This document shows positions 6,019-13,049 of a stretch of 17,781 nucleotides of DNA, one piece after another (the first letter of the stretch is position 1; each line of letters opens with the position of its first letter). Under the pieces are notes generated by a model. That model saw only the letters and a program-made list of their open reading frames with translations. It was not told the origin of the DNA and did not search any database. This DNA comes from an uncultured Clostridia bacterium (GTDB lineage Bacteria; Bacillota; Clostridia; Oscillospirales; Acutalibacteraceae), in NCBI GenBank assembly GCA_937912045.1, contig CALDPI010000101.1, forward strand, positions 1 through 17,781, given 5' to 3'. The position numbers and the translations under genes were made by a program.

Positions 6019-7173
6019 ATGATTAAAGCCATTGTTAATACTAATCTGATTTTGGAAAAGAGCATCGTTTTTGACGGTGCAATAGTCTGGCAGGACGGCA
6101 AAATCATTGCCTTAGGTAAGGAAAATGAAATCACCATCCCTGACGGCGCAGAGATAATAGACGCAGGCGGACTTTATACCGCTCCCGGCCTTATAGACAT
6201 ACATAACCACGGCGGCCCTGACGAGCTTTTTTGGGAAAACCCCACACATTGCTGCGAGTTTTTCATAAAGCACGGAATGACCACCATTCTACCCACGTTT
6301 TACTGTAACCTGACCGAAGAGCAGCTGCTCTTAGGACTCGAAAGGGTAAAGGCGGCATCAAAGGTCGGTGCTGGTAGGGTTATCGGCGGAATTTATATGG
6401 AAGGGCCCTATATGGGCGGCTTCGGCAGCAACCAAAATCAAATTCTGTGGCACGGCGAGATTAAGAAGGAAGACTACGAAAACCTCATAAATCAGATGGC
6501 AGGCTTTGCAAAAATCTGGGCGATTGACCCGGGCAGAGAGGGTATAGACGGATTTATGGCGGACGTAAAGAGTGTTGACAGCAACGCCATATTCGCAGTC
6601 GGCCACACCAGATGTCATGCACGCGATTGTATGAGAATGAAAAAATACGGCATCAAGGTGCAAACGCATTTCAGTGATTCGGGTAAATGCCCGGGTCACG
6701 CGCAGGGGCTTCTTGCCGCCGGCTGTGACGAGTTTTCACTTCTCGACCCCGAAATATATGCAGAGCTTATCTCTGACGAGCGCGGCATACACGTTGACCC
6801 CGAAAAGATGCGGATGGTTGTGCGTGTAAAGGGTGTCGAAAAAATCATTCTCATAACCGACAATATGGCGGATAAGAACAACTATAAAAATAACGAGGCG
6901 GACGGCATTGCCTACGGTCCCGACCTCAGTTATGATTATGAGGGCCACCTTGCAGGCAGCCGCCTCACACTTGATAACGCCTGTCGCAATCTTATGGTGC
7001 ACACAGGCTACGGCCTTTGTCACGCAATACAAATGGCAACAATCAACCCCGCAAGACTTCTCGGAATTGATGATGAGGTCGGCAGCTTAGAGGTTGGAAA
7101 AAAGGCAAACCTTATTATAATCAACGACCGTATTGAAGTAAAATCGGTCTTCTTAAACGGCGAAAGGGTGTAG
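6019..7173 (+). CDS. NagA-like amidohydrolase (N-acetyl-amino-sugar-phosphate deacetylase)
   Basis: A 384-aa amidohydrolase of the NagA type, expected to remove the acetyl group from an N-acetylated sugar phosphate. Visible metal and catalytic residues: His62 and His64 in PGLIDIHNHG, Glu128 in YMEGPYMGG, His196 in GHTRCH, His217 in THFSDS, and Asp281 in LITDNMA. A small beta domain is formed by the two ends, with the typical NPARLLGI and GSLEVGKKANL at the C-terminus. Substrate-contact loops (e.g. FSDSGKCPGHAQG, where NagA has a Asn-Ala-Met loop) differ from the textbook enzyme, matching the divergence of the NagB-like neighbour. It is 5 nt after that gene and 4 nt before the next, so one operon. 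The exact sugar is unknown. Confidence 0.85.
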   Translation: MIKAIVNTNLILEKSIVFDGAIVWQDGKIIALGKENEITIPDGAEIIDAGGLYTAPGLIDIHNHGGPDELFWENPTHCCEFFIKHGMTTILPTFYCNLTEEQLLLGLERVKAASKVGAGRVIGGIYMEGPYMGGFGSNQNQILWHGEIKKEDYENLINQMAGFAKIWAIDPGREGIDGFMADVKSVDSNAIFAVGHTRCHARDCMRMKKYGIKVQTHFSDSGKCPGHAQGLLAAGCDEFSLLDPEIYAELISDERGIHVDPEKMRMVVRVKGVEKIILITDNMADKNNYKNNEADGIAYGPDLSYDYEGHLAGSRLTLDNACRNLMVHTGYGLCHAIQMATINPARLLGIDDEVGSLEVGKKANLIIINDRIEVKSVFLNGERV

Positions 7174-7177
7174 AGAT

Positions 7178-8221
7178 ATGGCACTGTTTGAGGTTAATGC
7201 ATACGATAAGCAGTTTTATGAAGAAAACCTTAAAAATTTTCTTCCCGATACGTTCATTGACTGTCACACACACGTCTGGCTGGACGAGTTCAACCACGTC
7301 GGTGTCGATACGGCACACCGCTCTTGTGCCTGGCCATCAATGGTGGCTCTTGATAATTCGGTTGAGGATTTAAATGAGACAAATGCACTTTTATTTCCTG
7401 ATAAAAAGGTAATATCCGTGCTTTATGCCGACCCAAAAATCACAATGGATGTTACAAAAAACAACGAATACGTGGCAGAAAAAGCCAACGAGTACGACCT
7501 GCCTGCGCTGTATTTAAGCCATCCGTCACAGTCGGCAGCCGAGGTTGAAGAGGCGGTGCTCAAAAACCCCTGCTTTAAGGGACTTAAGGTCTATTTGCAG
7601 TACGCACCGAGCTATATTCCGAATGACGAAATCAGAATATACGACTTTCTCCCGCACGAGCATTTGGCACTTGCTGATAAGCACGGCTGGGTTGTGCAGC
7701 TGCATATCGCACGTCCCCGTCGCCTCGCCGACCCTGTTAATTATCATCAGATTCTGGAGATAGAGCAGAAGTATCCAAACATTAAATTTATAATTGCACA
7801 CCTTGGTCGCGCCTACGCAAACGAGGACCTTGGCGACGCGCTCGATTTTCTCAAAAATTCCGAAAAAACCATTTGGGATTTCACCGCCAACACCAATTCC
7901 TACGTTATGGAAAAGGTGCTCGAGCAGTTTGGACCCGACCGCTTTATCTACGGCACCGATTTCCCCATTTTCAGAATGAAGGCGCGCCGTACGGTTGAGA
8001 ATGGCTTCTACATAAACGAGATTCCAAAAGGTTCCTTGGGCGACGTTTCGGTTGACCCACACATGCGTGAGATTGACTATCCCGAGGCAGACAAAATCAC
8101 CTTCTTTGTTTATGAGGAGATTATGGCTTGCAAGCGGGCGTGTGAGCGTTTGGGCCTTTGCAAATCCGACGTCAACAAAATATTCTATGAAAATTCAGCA
8201 AAAATTTTCGGCATAAAATAA
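7178..8221 (+). CDS. Amidohydrolase family 2 (TIM-barrel metal hydrolase)
   Basis: A 347-aa PF04909-type enzyme. The metal motif IDCHTHVW gives His30 and His32, QLHIARP gives His176, IIAHLGRA gives His208, and YGTDFP gives the catalytic Asp261. Lys136 in GLKVYL lies where some relatives carry a bridging lysine. The family includes decarboxylases, lactonases and deacylases. GGGTG/AGAG precedes ATG 7178, 4 nt after the NagA-like stop. As a third enzyme in a NagA/NagB-like operon it could hydrolyse a lactone or remove a second N- or O-linked group before deamination; this is inference. A GC-rich hairpin follows, so downstream transporters may be expressed at a different level. Confidence 0.82.
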   Translation: MALFEVNAYDKQFYEENLKNFLPDTFIDCHTHVWLDEFNHVGVDTAHRSCAWPSMVALDNSVEDLNETNALLFPDKKVISVLYADPKITMDVTKNNEYVAEKANEYDLPALYLSHPSQSAAEVEEAVLKNPCFKGLKVYLQYAPSYIPNDEIRIYDFLPHEHLALADKHGWVVQLHIARPRRLADPVNYHQILEIEQKYPNIKFIIAHLGRAYANEDLGDALDFLKNSEKTIWDFTANTNSYVMEKVLEQFGPDRFIYGTDFPIFRMKARRTVENGFYINEIPKGSLGDVSVDPHMREIDYPEADKITFFVYEEIMACKRACERLGLCKSDVNKIFYENSAKIFGIK

Positions 8222-8224
8222 TGA

Positions 8225-8253
8225 AAACAGGCGGTGATTTTTACCGCCTGTTT
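8225..8253 (+). terminator. Hairpin after the amidohydrolase; partial terminator
   Basis: Perfect 11-bp stem AAACAGGCGGT / ACCGCCTGTTT with a 7-nt loop. The T-tract is only three bases and is followed by G, so read-through into the transporter genes is likely; it may also protect the upstream mRNA from 3' decay. Confidence 0.7.
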
Positions 8254-8295
8254 GTCATAAACACAATATTTAAGATAGAATAGTGAAAAATGAGA

Positions 8296-8324
8296 TTGTT
8301 TATGGCAGAAATCTGTGTTACAAT
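8296..8324 (+). promoter_or_regulatory. Promoter of the first MFS transporter
   Basis: TTGTTT (8296-8301), 17-bp spacer, TACAAT (8319-8324), with an extended -10 TG. Predicted start near 8331. It allows the transporters to be expressed separately from the enzyme genes. Confidence 0.65.
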
Positions 8325-8354
8325 TATTTGGTATGAAAATACGGGGTGGGGGAT

Positions 8355-9593
8355 ATGAAAAACGTACATTTTGAATACGCCAAAGTAAGCCGTCGTTTCT
8401 TTTGGTTTTTGTGGATTTTATATGCAGTGGTATATATGACAAAGAACTGTTTTACCGCCGCAATGGCCTCCATCGTTGCCGAGGGGGCAATGACCAAATC
8501 ACAAACAGGCCTTATAGTTTCCGCTTTTTACATAGTATATGCACCGCTTCAGGTTGTCGGCGGAATTTTCGCCGATAAATACGACCCCGAAAGACTTGTG
8601 AAAATCGGCCTTTTGGGTAGCGGCTTGGTAAATTTAATTATTTTTTTCAACCAGAATTATTACGTCATTCTCGCCGCCTGGGTGCTTAACGCCGTCGTGC
8701 AGTTTGCGCTTTGGCCATCAATTTTCAAAATAATATCCTCACAGATTTATGCTGCAGACAGGGAAAGCTCTGCATTTTATATGTCTTTTGCTTCGTCTGT
8801 CGGACTGATTCTTGCGTATCTCGTTGCGGCACTCATATCCAAATGGCAATATAATTTTGCCATATCAGCCGTGTCACTGATTGCACTCGCGGTTATATTC
8901 CACATAGTTTGTGAGCGCGTTGGCGGATATATGATTCCCGACGTTACGTTTAATAAAAAGCAGGCAAATCAAAAATCCACAGGAGAGGCCTCAACCATGA
9001 GCCTTTTCTTAAAAAGCGGATTTTTGTTCATAATTGTTATTTTCTTCCTGAGAATTCTCATATGCAACTCGGCACAAACACTCTCGCCCACAATCCTTAT
9101 GGAAAGCTATGAGGGTGTCTCGCCTTCAATCGGAAACCTGCTTAATATGCTTGTGAATATTTCGGCAATCCTTGGCACCCTGCTTATGAAAAAGCTGCTG
9201 TACCCCAAGCATATTAAGGACGAGGTAAAGGGAACAACTCTTATGTTTGCTCTCGCTCTGGTGCCGACTGTGGTCTTTGTGTTCACAGGCAAGATTGGCG
9301 TATCGACGGCGGTTGTTATGCTGTGCATAATTACCTGCGTGCTTTCAGCGGCTAATTTGCTCAGCGCATACTGCAATATGCAGTTTTCACGCTTTCAAAA
9401 GAGCGGCACCGCTGCAGGCGTTATGAATGCTGCCGCATCCTTTGGTGTTATGGCGCAAAGCTATGGCTTTACTCGCATAGCAGACAGCTTCGGATGGACC
9501 ACCGTCGCAATAACCTGGGTGGCAGCCGTCGCCCTCGCGGTTTTGCTTGGAATAATCGCAATGCCGCTGTGGAAACGCTTTAAAAAGGGTTAA
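8355..9593 (+). CDS. MFS transporter, OPA (GlpT/UhpT)-like
   Basis: About 412 aa with roughly 12 hydrophobic segments in two halves separated by a hydrophilic loop near residues 198-218 (NKKQANQKSTGEA). The N-terminal half has features seen in organophosphate:phosphate antiporters and relatives: YMTKNCFTAAM, a G-[ST]-type loop before helix 2, and GGIFADKYDPERL between helices 2 and 3. ATG 8355 is preferred to GTG 8346 because the G-rich GTGGGGG just upstream is the ribosome binding site. Next to NagA/NagB-like enzymes it likely imports the sugar (phosphate) they use; this is inferred from position. A plain MFS sugar permease is the alternative. Confidence 0.8.
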   Translation: MKNVHFEYAKVSRRFFWFLWILYAVVYMTKNCFTAAMASIVAEGAMTKSQTGLIVSAFYIVYAPLQVVGGIFADKYDPERLVKIGLLGSGLVNLIIFFNQNYYVILAAWVLNAVVQFALWPSIFKIISSQIYAADRESSAFYMSFASSVGLILAYLVAALISKWQYNFAISAVSLIALAVIFHIVCERVGGYMIPDVTFNKKQANQKSTGEASTMSLFLKSGFLFIIVIFFLRILICNSAQTLSPTILMESYEGVSPSIGNLLNMLVNISAILGTLLMKKLLYPKHIKDEVKGTTLMFALALVPTVVFVFTGKIGVSTAVVMLCIITCVLSAANLLSAYCNMQFSRFQKSGTAAGVMNAAASFGVMAQSYGFTRIADSFGWTTVAITWVAAVALAVLLGIIAMPLWKRFKKG

Positions 9594-9595
9594 TA

Positions 9596-9609
9596 AAAGC
9601 TTCGGCTTT
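9596..9609 (+). other. Small intercistronic hairpin with TTCG loop
   Basis: AAAGC-TTCG-GCTTT directly after the first MFS stop codon. UUCG is an exceptionally stable tetraloop, but the stem is only 5 bp and no T-run follows, so this is probably an mRNA-processing or stabilising element and not a terminator. Confidence 0.4.
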
Positions 9610-9634
9610 AAATTTATAAAGAGGTGTGCTTATC

Positions 9635-10933
9635 TTGGAAACAAAACCTAATGCAAAAAAGTTAGATTACAAATGGGTGATTATCGCTCTGTGCTTTTTG
9701 ATGGTCTTCACCTGTCTGGGCTTTTGCAGTTCGAACAAAAGCCTTTACATAGGTGCCATTACCGACGCACTCGGAATAAAGCGCGGCGCCTTCGCACTTA
9801 ACGATAGCGTTCGTTTTATCACAACTGCGGTAATAAACCTGTTTTTCGGCACACTTGTATCACGCTTCGGCACAAAAAAGCTCATATGTGCGGGCTTTCT
9901 CTGCCTGATAGCCTCAATGCTAATATATTCCTTTGCAACCAGTGTGCCTGTTTTTTGCATTGGCGGCGCACTCTTAGGCATCGGCCTTTCGTGGACAACA
10001 ACCACAATGGTCGGCTGCGTTGTAACAAAGTGGAGCAAGGAAAATAAGGGTACCATTATGGGCGCAATTCTGGCAGCAAACGGCCTTGGCGGCGCACTTG
10101 CAGCACAGATTGTGACCCCCATTATATATGATGAGAGTACTGCCTTCGGCTATAGAACGGCATATCGCCTTGTTGCAATAATTCTTGCGGTTGTCGCCGT
10201 AGTAATTTTTGCACTGTTCAGAGAAAATCCCAAGAACCACGACGGCAGCAAAACAGAGGTTCCGAAAAAGAAATCCCGCGGACAATCCTGGGTTGGAATG
10301 GACTTTTCCGCCGCCCTTAAAAAGCACTTTTTCTACAGTGCTCTCATATGCATTTTCTTAACAGGATTTATTTTGCAGGGTGTAAACGGCGTGGCAGGCG
10401 CCCATATGCGTGACGTCGGACTTGACGCCGCATATATCGCCACAATGATGAGTCTTCACTCGGTTGCCCTCACAGGCTTCAAGTTCTTAACGGGATTTAT
10501 TTATGATAAATTCGGCCTTCGTGTAACAATTTCAACCTGTTCTGCCGCATCGCTTGTAACAATGGTTTCCCTCGCACTTATGGCACCCACAGTAACAGGA
10601 AAAATAATGGCAGTAATATATGCCGTTATTTCGTCGCTTGCACTCCCACTTGAAACCATAATGCTTCCCATATATGCAGGCGACCTCTTTGGTGAAAAAT
10701 CCTTTAACAAAATAATGGGCATATTCGTTTCGGCAAACACCGCAGGCTATGCTCTCGGCAGCGTAATGATGAATAGCATATTTGATATTTTTGGCAGCTA
10801 TAATCCGGGCTTTATAATCTGCGCTGTGGCAATGCTTTGCGTAATAATCGCACTTCAGTTTGTAATTTCTGCCGCACATAAAGCAAGAAAAGAAATTGAA
10901 ACCGCAAATAAGTCCGAAACAGTAAATGCTTAG
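9635..10933 (+). CDS. MFS transporter, monocarboxylate/oxalate-formate-porter-like
   Basis: About 432 aa with roughly 12 membrane segments. Helix 1 is preceded by a basic stretch (KKLDYKW). The loop between helices 2 and 3 carries VSRFGTKKLICAG, the MFS motif A region, and GLSWTTTTMVGCVVTKW followed by GTIMGAILAANGLGGALA is typical of the MCT-like group. A second motif A (GFIYDKFGLR) opens the C-terminal half. TTG 9635 is chosen because AAAGAGGTG ends 8 nt upstream; an in-frame GTG at 9626 lies inside that site. A second importer in the same run may carry an acidic product or the organic acid freed by the amidohydrolases. Confidence 0.8.
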   Translation: METKPNAKKLDYKWVIIALCFLMVFTCLGFCSSNKSLYIGAITDALGIKRGAFALNDSVRFITTAVINLFFGTLVSRFGTKKLICAGFLCLIASMLIYSFATSVPVFCIGGALLGIGLSWTTTTMVGCVVTKWSKENKGTIMGAILAANGLGGALAAQIVTPIIYDESTAFGYRTAYRLVAIILAVVAVVIFALFRENPKNHDGSKTEVPKKKSRGQSWVGMDFSAALKKHFFYSALICIFLTGFILQGVNGVAGAHMRDVGLDAAYIATMMSLHSVALTGFKFLTGFIYDKFGLRVTISTCSAASLVTMVSLALMAPTVTGKIMAVIYAVISSLALPLETIMLPIYAGDLFGEKSFNKIMGIFVSANTAGYALGSVMMNSIFDIFGSYNPGFIICAVAMLCVIIALQFVISAAHKARKEIETANKSETVNA

Positions 10934-10946
10934 TTTGGAGTAATTT

Positions 10947-11699
10947 ATGAAAAGCTTACTTGATTGCGTAATGGACATAGGCGAGGAAATGCTTTTTTCA
11001 GGCGCCGAGGTGCATAGGGTAGAGGACAGTGTTGTGCGAATGTGTACGGCGCTTGGTGCCGTTCGTACCGACGTTTTTATAATAACGAGCAGTATGGTCG
11101 TAACCGTCCATACGGCTGACGGTAAAGCACACACCCAGACTCGCCGCATTACAAGTTCTACGATGGATTTTGAAAGACTGCACCACCTGAATCAGCTCTC
11201 AAGAGAAATATGCGAGCAAAAATTAGACGAAGCAGAAATTCGTGCTCGCCTGCAAAAAGCAAAGAAATGCAAAAACTATCCGTTCTGGCTTGAGTGTGTT
11301 TGTTACGCGGCAATAGCGGGCGCGTTTACGCTTTTTTTCGGTGGCGGACTTTTTGAAATGCTCGTATCCTTCTTCACGGGTGCACTCGTAAGGGTGACAA
11401 TCCTGCTTTGTGATATGGTAATCACAAACAAGATTTTTCAAAAGTTCCTATCGGCGATTGTGGCAACACTCATAGCCTTTGTCGCGGTTAAGCTATCAAT
11501 CGTGCCAAGCGTCGATAAAATCATTATAGGTAATATAATGAGCCTTATCCCCGGCATCGGCCTTACAAATGCCCTCAGAGATTTGTTCACGGGCGACAGC
11601 ATTGCAGGTCTTCTTCGCTCAATCGAGGCGGCGCTCACCGCCCTTGCAATCGCCGCAGGCTATTTCCTTGTGGCAGTGTTGGGAGGTATCGTGCTATGA
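10947..11699 (+). CDS. yjjP: ThrE/YjjP-type exporter subunit (large half, DUF1212)
   Basis: A 250-aa protein of the threonine/serine exporter family. The soluble N-terminal domain carries the family start LLDCVMDIGEEMLFSGAEVHRVE and runs to about residue 110; five or so membrane segments follow, with the conserved SLIPGIGLTNALRDLFTGD near 193-211. Together with the next gene it corresponds to the two halves of single-chain ThrE; E. coli YjjP-YjjB, the split form, is linked to succinate export. GGAG precedes ATG 10947, 13 nt after the transporter. It shares a 4-nt ATGA overlap with the next gene, so the subunits are translationally coupled. Exported solute is unknown (amino acid or dicarboxylate). 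Confidence 0.87.
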   Translation: MKSLLDCVMDIGEEMLFSGAEVHRVEDSVVRMCTALGAVRTDVFIITSSMVVTVHTADGKAHTQTRRITSSTMDFERLHHLNQLSREICEQKLDEAEIRARLQKAKKCKNYPFWLECVCYAAIAGAFTLFFGGGLFEMLVSFFTGALVRVTILLCDMVITNKIFQKFLSAIVATLIAFVAVKLSIVPSVDKIIIGNIMSLIPGIGLTNALRDLFTGDSIAGLLRSIEAALTALAIAAGYFLVAVLGGIVL

Positions 11700-12136
11700 A
11701 AGAGGCAATAATACAGATTTTGACAGGCTTTATAGGCTCACTCGGATTCGGCGTGCTCTTTAACGTGCGCGGAAAACGTCTTTTGATGGCATCAATCGGC
11801 GGCTTTATTTCGTGGACACTTTTCCTCGTTTTAAATACATTCATAAAAAATGAACCGATAAATTATTTTTTCGTTGCGCTGATAATGTCGCTTTATTCAG
11901 AGGTAATGGCAAGGCGACTTAAAAGCCCAACCACCTGTTTTATAACCATCTCGCTTATACCGCTAATCCCCGGCGGCTCGCTTTATTACACAATGGCATA
12001 CGCCTTCCAGAGCGATATGGAGAATTTTCTTTCAAAGGGTGTATCAACCCTCTCTCTTGCCGCAGCATTGGCACTCGGAATTATCGTGTCAACAACGGTT
12101 ACAAAGGTATTAAATAATAAAAAATGCAAGTCGTAA
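11696..12136 (+). CDS. yjjB: ThrE/YjjB-type exporter subunit (small half)
   Basis: A 146-aa protein, four membrane segments, matching the C-terminal ThrE_2/YjjB half: LFNVRGKRLLMASIGGFISW near 21-40 and the signature SLIPLIPGGSLYYTM near 86-100. It starts inside the last codons of the YjjP-type gene (ATGA overlap), which is the usual arrangement for obligate partners. The stop codon TAA (12134-12136) lies in the loop of the transcription terminator, so ribosomes finishing the gene will interfere with hairpin formation. Confidence 0.87.
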   Translation: MKEAIIQILTGFIGSLGFGVLFNVRGKRLLMASIGGFISWTLFLVLNTFIKNEPINYFFVALIMSLYSEVMARRLKSPTTCFITISLIPLIPGGSLYYTMAYAFQSDMENFLSKGVSTLSLAAALALGIIVSTTVTKVLNNKKCKS

Positions 12137-12151
12137 GACTTGCGTTTTTTT
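12122..12151. terminator. Bidirectional terminator between yjjB and the GRE activase gene
   Basis: Stem GCAAGTC / GACTTGC (12126-12132, 12137-12143), GTAA tetraloop (GNRA type), then G and seven T. On the minus strand the same stem is followed by ATTTTTTATTATTT. The stop codons of both convergent genes lie in or at the edge of it. Confidence 0.88.
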
Positions 12152-13049
12152 ATATTATTTTAATTGGTATACGTGTTTTATTTTCAATTAGTTCTATAAA
12201 AGGAGAAAGACGTTCGGCACTCAAAAAATCCTTGCAATTAAACTTCGATTCAACTCCAAGCCGCGCCGATTTCGATACCCCAAGCGGATGATACGGCTCA
12301 AGGTTAATTTCCACAACGTTTTTCAGTTCGTTTGCAAGGTCCGATAAAGCCAAAAAATGTTCTTCGCATAAATTAACGTCGGGTATTATTGGACAGCGAA
12401 GAATAATTTTCCCACCTAAAGCATCAATTGTTTTAAGGTTTTCTAAAATTATCTCATTTGAAACGCCCGTCCACTTTTTGTGTAGTTCATCAGATAAAAG
12501 TTTTACGTCATATAGCCATAAGTCCGTATATTTGCAAAGTGGTGCTAAATCACAATTTGTAAAACCGCAGGTTTCTATGGCGGTATGTATGTTTTCCTCT
12601 TTTGCCATTTTAAGTAATGTAAGCAAAAAATCATACTGCATAAGCGGTTCGCCGCCCGAAAACGTTACGCCGCCATCCTGTTTGTAAAAAGGCTTGTCGC
12701 TCAGTACGGTTTTAATTATATTTTCAGCGGTTTCTTCCTTGCCACATTTTTCTAAAGCACCCGTAGGGCATATATCCGAACAAGCAAAACACCCATTGCA
12801 GTTATCGCGCAAAAGCGAGTGTTTATCGCTTAAAATATGAACACCGCTTGGGCATACGTTGCCACACGCCCCGCATAAAATACAGGCGTTTTCATCAAAT
12901 ATTAGTTGTGGTTTTTGGGTTTTAGATTCGGGGTTGTGGCACCAGGCACAGTCAAGCGGACAACCTTTGAAAAACACAACTGTGCGTATGCCGGGTCCGT
13001 CCTTGGTGCTAAAACGCTGAACGTTAAAAATATTACCTTCTTTAAGCAT
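12150..13049 (-). CDS. Glycyl-radical enzyme activating enzyme (radical SAM, two ferredoxin clusters)
   Basis: A 299-aa radical-SAM activase that installs the glycyl radical on its partner. The SAM cluster is Cys30-x3-Cys34-x2-Cys37 in GCPLDCAWCHNPE. An inserted domain carries two CX2CX2CX3C clusters: Cys56, 59, 62, 66 and Cys84, 87, 90, 94. TFSGGEPLMQ (about 128-137) is the SAM-binding GGE motif. Two extra clusters are usual for activases of the glycerol-dehydratase/CutC/HPAD type and absent from PFL-activase itself. The gene overlaps the 3' end of the GRE gene by 8 nt (13042-13049), so they are translationally coupled. Cytoplasmic, oxygen sensitive. Confidence 0.94.
   Translation of the reverse strand: MLKEGNIFNVQRFSTKDGPGIRTVVFFKGCPLDCAWCHNPESKTQKPQLIFDENACILCGACGNVCPSGVHILSDKHSLLRDNCNGCFACSDICPTGALEKCGKEETAENIIKTVLSDKPFYKQDGGVTFSGGEPLMQYDFLLTLLKMAKEENIHTAIETCGFTNCDLAPLCKYTDLWLYDVKLLSDELHKKWTGVSNEIILENLKTIDALGGKIILRCPIIPDVNLCEEHFLALSDLANELKNVVEINLEPYHPLGVSKSARLGVESKFNCKDFLSAERLSPFIELIENKTRIPIKII

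Noticed and set aside
8225..8253. Riboswitch or attenuator in front of the first MFS gene
   Set aside because: Only a single hairpin is visible and the promoter at 8296 lies downstream of it; no alternative pairing or known aptamer core was found.
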